Part shown: positions 61,306-64,000 of the stretch, one piece after another | Position numbering within the stretch: the stretch's first letter is position 1 | Layout: every line of letters begins with the position of its first letter | Assembly: GCA_902599045.1 (NCBI GenBank) | Contig: CACKEA010000002.1 | Coordinates: 226,501-290,500, forward strand | Length of the DNA: 64,000 nt | Direction: 5' to 3' | Origin: an uncultured Alphaproteobacteria bacterium | GTDB lineage: Bacteria; Pseudomonadota; Alphaproteobacteria; HIMB59 | Position numbers and translations under genes: made by a program | Notes under the pieces: model-generated | Told to the model about the DNA's origin: nothing | The model's database searches: none | What the model saw: only the letters and a program-made list of their open reading frames with translations

Positions 61306-62415
61306 ATGTTCAGTAATTTAGCAGTTTTACCAGAAAATTCAAAAGGAAGACTTTATGATGAGATAAATGACCACCGATCTCTTTATGAAAGAGATAGAGA
61401 TAGAATATATCACTCAACTGCTTTTAGAAAACTGAAGGATAAAACACAAGTGTTTATGTTCGAAAAGGGGGATTATTATAGAAATAGGTTAACTCATACT
61501 CTTGAAGTTTCTCAAATAGCAAGATCTATCAGTAGAAAATTATCTTTAAACGAAGATCTCACTGAATGCATCGCTTTGTCTCACGACTTAGGACATAGTC
61601 CATTTGGTCATGTCGGTGAAGAAATAATTTCACAAGAACTAGATGCAAATTTTAATCACAACTATCAATCGTTTCGACAAATAACCTTTTTAGAAAAAAG
61701 ATATGTAAATTTCGATGGATTGAATTTAACCTGGGAAACTATTGATGGATTAATTAAACACAATGGAATAATTCAAGAAACTATTAAGACTTATGATCTC
61801 TCAAAAAATTTCACATTTGATTTATATAAGAACCCTTCTTTAGAAGCTCAAATAGCCTCTTTGTCAGATGATATAGCATACATAGCTCATGATTTTGATG
61901 ACGCTTTAAGATCAGGTATTTTTTCCATCTCAGGATTAGCTAAAAATCAAGATCAATTCAATTTTATAGATTTTTCATATATTGCAAATTTAGATAAAAG
62001 TGTAGCAAGAAATTATTTCTCAAGATCAATTATGAACTTTCTAATTTTAGATCTTTTAAACCAAACAGAAACTACTCTTATGAATTCACCGCAAATAAAA
62101 TCATATTTGGATGTCATTAATAATCCTAATTTTTTAGTAAAATTCAGCCCAGTGGTATTAGAAAAAGTAAAATTTCTCAAAAATTATTTATTTGAGTATT
62201 TTTATACATCTGATTTTGTTTTTAAAAATAGAATACAAGCAGAAAAAATCTTAGTATCAATTATAAAATTACTAAATAACGATATAAATATTCTTCCATC
62301 TAAATGGAGAGATAAAATACAAAAGGATAAAGATAAAAAACAAACAATAGTTGATTATGTATGTGGCATGACAGATCAGTATGCTATAAATTTCTATAAT
62401 ACTTATGCTTCATAA
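61306..62415 (+). CDS. dgt: Deoxyguanosinetriphosphate triphosphohydrolase-like protein
   Basis: This HD-domain enzyme hydrolyses dNTPs to nucleosides and tripolyphosphate. The ORF track starts at 61261, inside erpA; I take the ATG at 61306 (MFSNLAVLPENSKGR), giving 369 residues, because homologues begin just before the SxGR/RDRDRIYHSTAFRKL motif. HD motifs are RLTHTLEVSQIAR, SHDLGHSPFGHVGE and DDIAYIAHDFDD. It overlaps argS by 11 bp and is divergent from erpA with zero spacing. Confidence 0.92.
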   Translation: MFSNLAVLPENSKGRLYDEINDHRSLYERDRDRIYHSTAFRKLKDKTQVFMFEKGDYYRNRLTHTLEVSQIARSISRKLSLNEDLTECIALSHDLGHSPFGHVGEEIISQELDANFNHNYQSFRQITFLEKRYVNFDGLNLTWETIDGLIKHNGIIQETIKTYDLSKNFTFDLYKNPSLEAQIASLSDDIAYIAHDFDDALRSGIFSISGLAKNQDQFNFIDFSYIANLDKSVARNYFSRSIMNFLILDLLNQTETTLMNSPQIKSYLDVINNPNFLVKFSPVVLEKVKFLKNYLFEYFYTSDFVFKNRIQAEKILVSIIKLLNNDINILPSKWRDKIQKDKDKKQTIVDYVCGMTDQYAINFYNTYAS

Positions 62416-64000
62416 TTTAAAAAAAAATCTCTTTGAAATTCTTGTTAAAATTGACAAAAATATCACGATCAATATTGATGATATAGAAGTTGAAACTCTA
62501 TTTGATCAAAGAGGTGATTTTACAACTAATACTGCTCTTAAATTTTCAAAAATATACAACTCAAATCCAAAACAATTAGCAGATTTAATTATAGATAATC
62601 TCAATATAAATGATTTTGAAAAAGTAGAAATAGCAGGTCCTGGTTTTATTAATTTCACTCTTAAAGAAGGAAATTTTAATTCTCAATTAATTAATCAAAA
62701 AAAAGAATTCAATAATACTGATAAAGTAAATATTGAATTTGTCTCTGCAAACCCTACAGGACCATTACATTTAGCACATGGTAGAGGTGCTGTTGTTGGA
62801 GATATTTTATCTAATTTATTTGAATATTTCGGGCATAAAGTTACCCGTGAATACTATGTTAACAATACAGGTAATCAGATAAATGAATTTTTATCATCAA
62901 TTCTTTACTCAATATCAAATAAAAATAATTTAAGTCTCGATGAAAATCAATTTTATAAAGGTGATTATATAAACGATATTGCTAATAACTGTTACAAAAA
63001 TTTTAAATCCCTATTCAATAAAGAACTCAGTCCAGATGACAGAATAAATATTGTAAATTTTGCTATTGAAAATCTTGTTAATCAAACTATTCAAACGCTT
63101 GGTAGTGCAGGTATTAATTTTGATGAAATTTCATATGAGACAAACATTATGGAAAAAGGATATCTACCTTTAATTTTACAAAAACTTTATGAAAGTGATC
63201 TCACTTACAAAGGACAATTAAATGCTCCAAAAGATTATACTGGCACTCAAAAAGATAATGATCTAACGATATTTAAATCAACACTCTTTGATGACGATGA
63301 GGATAGGGCATTAACTAAAAATGATGGATCTCCAACATATTTTGCAAACGATATAGCTTATCATGAAGATAAATACCGAAGAGGTTATAATAAATTAATA
63401 AACATATGGGGTGCAGATCATTTAGGTTATCTTAAAAGATTATCATCAGCTATAAAATCCCTTCATCCTAAAATAGATTTTTCAGTTGTGTTTTGTCAAA
63501 TTGTAAATTTAAAACGCAATAATAAAATACAAAAACTATCAAAAAGAGAAGGTAATATTTTTGAATTAAAAAATTTAATAAACGAAATTGGAATGGATAA
63601 CTTTAGATATTTTATGTCGTATAGAAAAAATGATACTCACATGGACTTAGATATTGACTTAATTAAAAAAGAAAATAAAGAAAATCCTATATACTATATT
63701 CAGTACTCTTATGCCAGAACACAGTCTGTCTTAGACAAAACAAATAAAATTATTGACACTCAAGTATTGGTTACACCAGAATTAAAAAACTTATATAAAA
63801 AATTACTAGAGTGGGAAAACGTCATTAAATCTGCATATCAAAAAAAAGAGGTTCATTTAATTGCCCATTATTTAGAGAGTCTATCATCTTACTTTCATAC
63901 ACTATGGTCTTCCTCAAAAAATAATCCAAAGGCTAAATTTCTAGATAAAGATAACAATATTTCCTCTGATTTACATAAGTTACTATGTAATTACCAAAAT
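62405..64000 (+). CDS. argS: Arginyl-tRNA synthetase (3' end beyond window)
   Basis: ArgRS charges tRNA-Arg. The gene is not in the ORF track because it has no stop inside the window; the frame from ATG 62405 stays open for 532 codons to base 64000. It has the N-terminal Add-1 domain (about 1-100), NIEFVSANPTGPLHLAHGRGAVVGD with the HIGH-like motif HLAHG, YYVNNTGNQINEF, and KLSKREGNIFELKNLI as the KMSKS equivalent. The anticodon-binding domain begins but is cut. It overlaps the dgt stop by 11 bp, consistent with a dgt-argS operon. Confidence 0.95.
   Translation, partial: MLHNLKKNLFEILVKIDKNITINIDDIEVETLFDQRGDFTTNTALKFSKIYNSNPKQLADLIIDNLNINDFEKVEIAGPGFINFTLKEGNFNSQLINQKKEFNNTDKVNIEFVSANPTGPLHLAHGRGAVVGDILSNLFEYFGHKVTREYYVNNTGNQINEFLSSILYSISNKNNLSLDENQFYKGDYINDIANNCYKNFKSLFNKELSPDDRINIVNFAIENLVNQTIQTLGSAGINFDEISYETNIMEKGYLPLILQKLYESDLTYKGQLNAPKDYTGTQKDNDLTIFKSTLFDDDEDRALTKNDGSPTYFANDIAYHEDKYRRGYNKLINIWGADHLGYLKRLSSAIKSLHPKIDFSVVFCQIVNLKRNNKIQKLSKREGNIFELKNLINEIGMDNFRYFMSYRKNDTHMDLDIDLIKKENKENPIYYIQYSYARTQSVLDKTNKIIDTQVLVTPELKNLYKKLLEWENVIKSAYQKKEVHLIAHYLESLSSYFHTLWSSSKNNPKAKFLDKDNNISSDLHKLLCNYQN

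Noticed and set aside
1-64000. CRISPR arrays, insertion sequences, prophage or rRNA genes
   Set aside because: I saw no regularly spaced repeats, transposase or integrase genes, phage structural genes or rRNA-like sequence in the window.

Overview
This window looks like one contiguous chromosomal stretch from a streamlined, very AT-rich alphaproteobacterium. I estimate about 30% GC by eye. The alphaproteobacterial assignment rests on several points: the order secY-adk-rpsM-rpsK-rpoA-rplQ followed by crcB and a RluC-type synthase; an NDUFA12 gene next to mlaD and a DUF2155 gene; the long dCTP-deaminase form; the xth-erpA-dgt-argS neighbourhood; and an SOS box of the alphaproteobacterial type GAAC-N7-GAAC. 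Genes are packed with 1-30 bp overlaps. The style resembles marine oligotrophs such as the SAR11-like or HIMB59/AEGEAN-169 lineages, but I cannot fix the lineage without a tree.

Layout. 1-11342: end of the S10 cluster plus the spc and alpha ribosomal clusters (rplD 3' end to rplQ), with secY and adk inside; rpmD (L30) is absent from its usual place. 11349-17000: crcB, RluC-type synthase, lipB, tRNA-Leu, mgtE, phosphohexomutase, D,D-carboxypeptidase. 17010-24082: NDUFA12, two tandem MCE/MlaD genes, DUF2155, then on the minus strand accBC and rne-M48 peptidase-dcd. 24137-31075: PBP1A, prfB with its programmed +1 frameshift, a short AsmA-like protein, a MOSC protein, and an SOS-type umuDC operon. 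31072-39332: a TrpB2-type enzyme, DMT exporter, tRNA-Asn, a five-gene plus-strand run (DUF1289, GFA, hydrolase, acyl-CoA synthetase, exonuclease), an MFS transporter, a CMD-family protein and small unknown proteins.

39336-45270 holds the most interesting locus. It combines a GTP cyclohydrolase II homologue, a stand-alone RibD-type reductase, a methyltransferase, a glycosyltransferase, a 6-pyruvoyl-tetrahydropterin-synthase-like protein with changed metal-site residues, a zinc-less MDR dehydrogenase and a creatininase-family amidohydrolase. Together they look like a pathway from GTP to a methylated or glycosylated pteridine- or pyrimidine-derived compound. Next to it, abutting tRNA-Cys, is a 496-residue orphan protein whose spaced motifs resemble the palm of family A DNA polymerases.

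46969-64000: a GST-like gene; a glutamine-synthetase-family gene split by one extra A in a homopolymer; a minus-strand DUF1501/DUF1800/PanB-like/desaturase group; a small membrane protein; a Rieske oxygenase; a PIMT-like methyltransferase; valS; ilvD; and the xth-erpA / dgt-argS divergent block, where argS runs off the window.

I saw no insertion sequence, prophage block, CRISPR array, rRNA operon or long repeat. No gene-free stretch exceeds about 110 bp. Convergent gene pairs overlap or abut, leaving no room for intrinsic terminators. Several first-in-operon genes have a -10-like hexamer 4-6 bp before the start codon, which suggests leaderless transcription.
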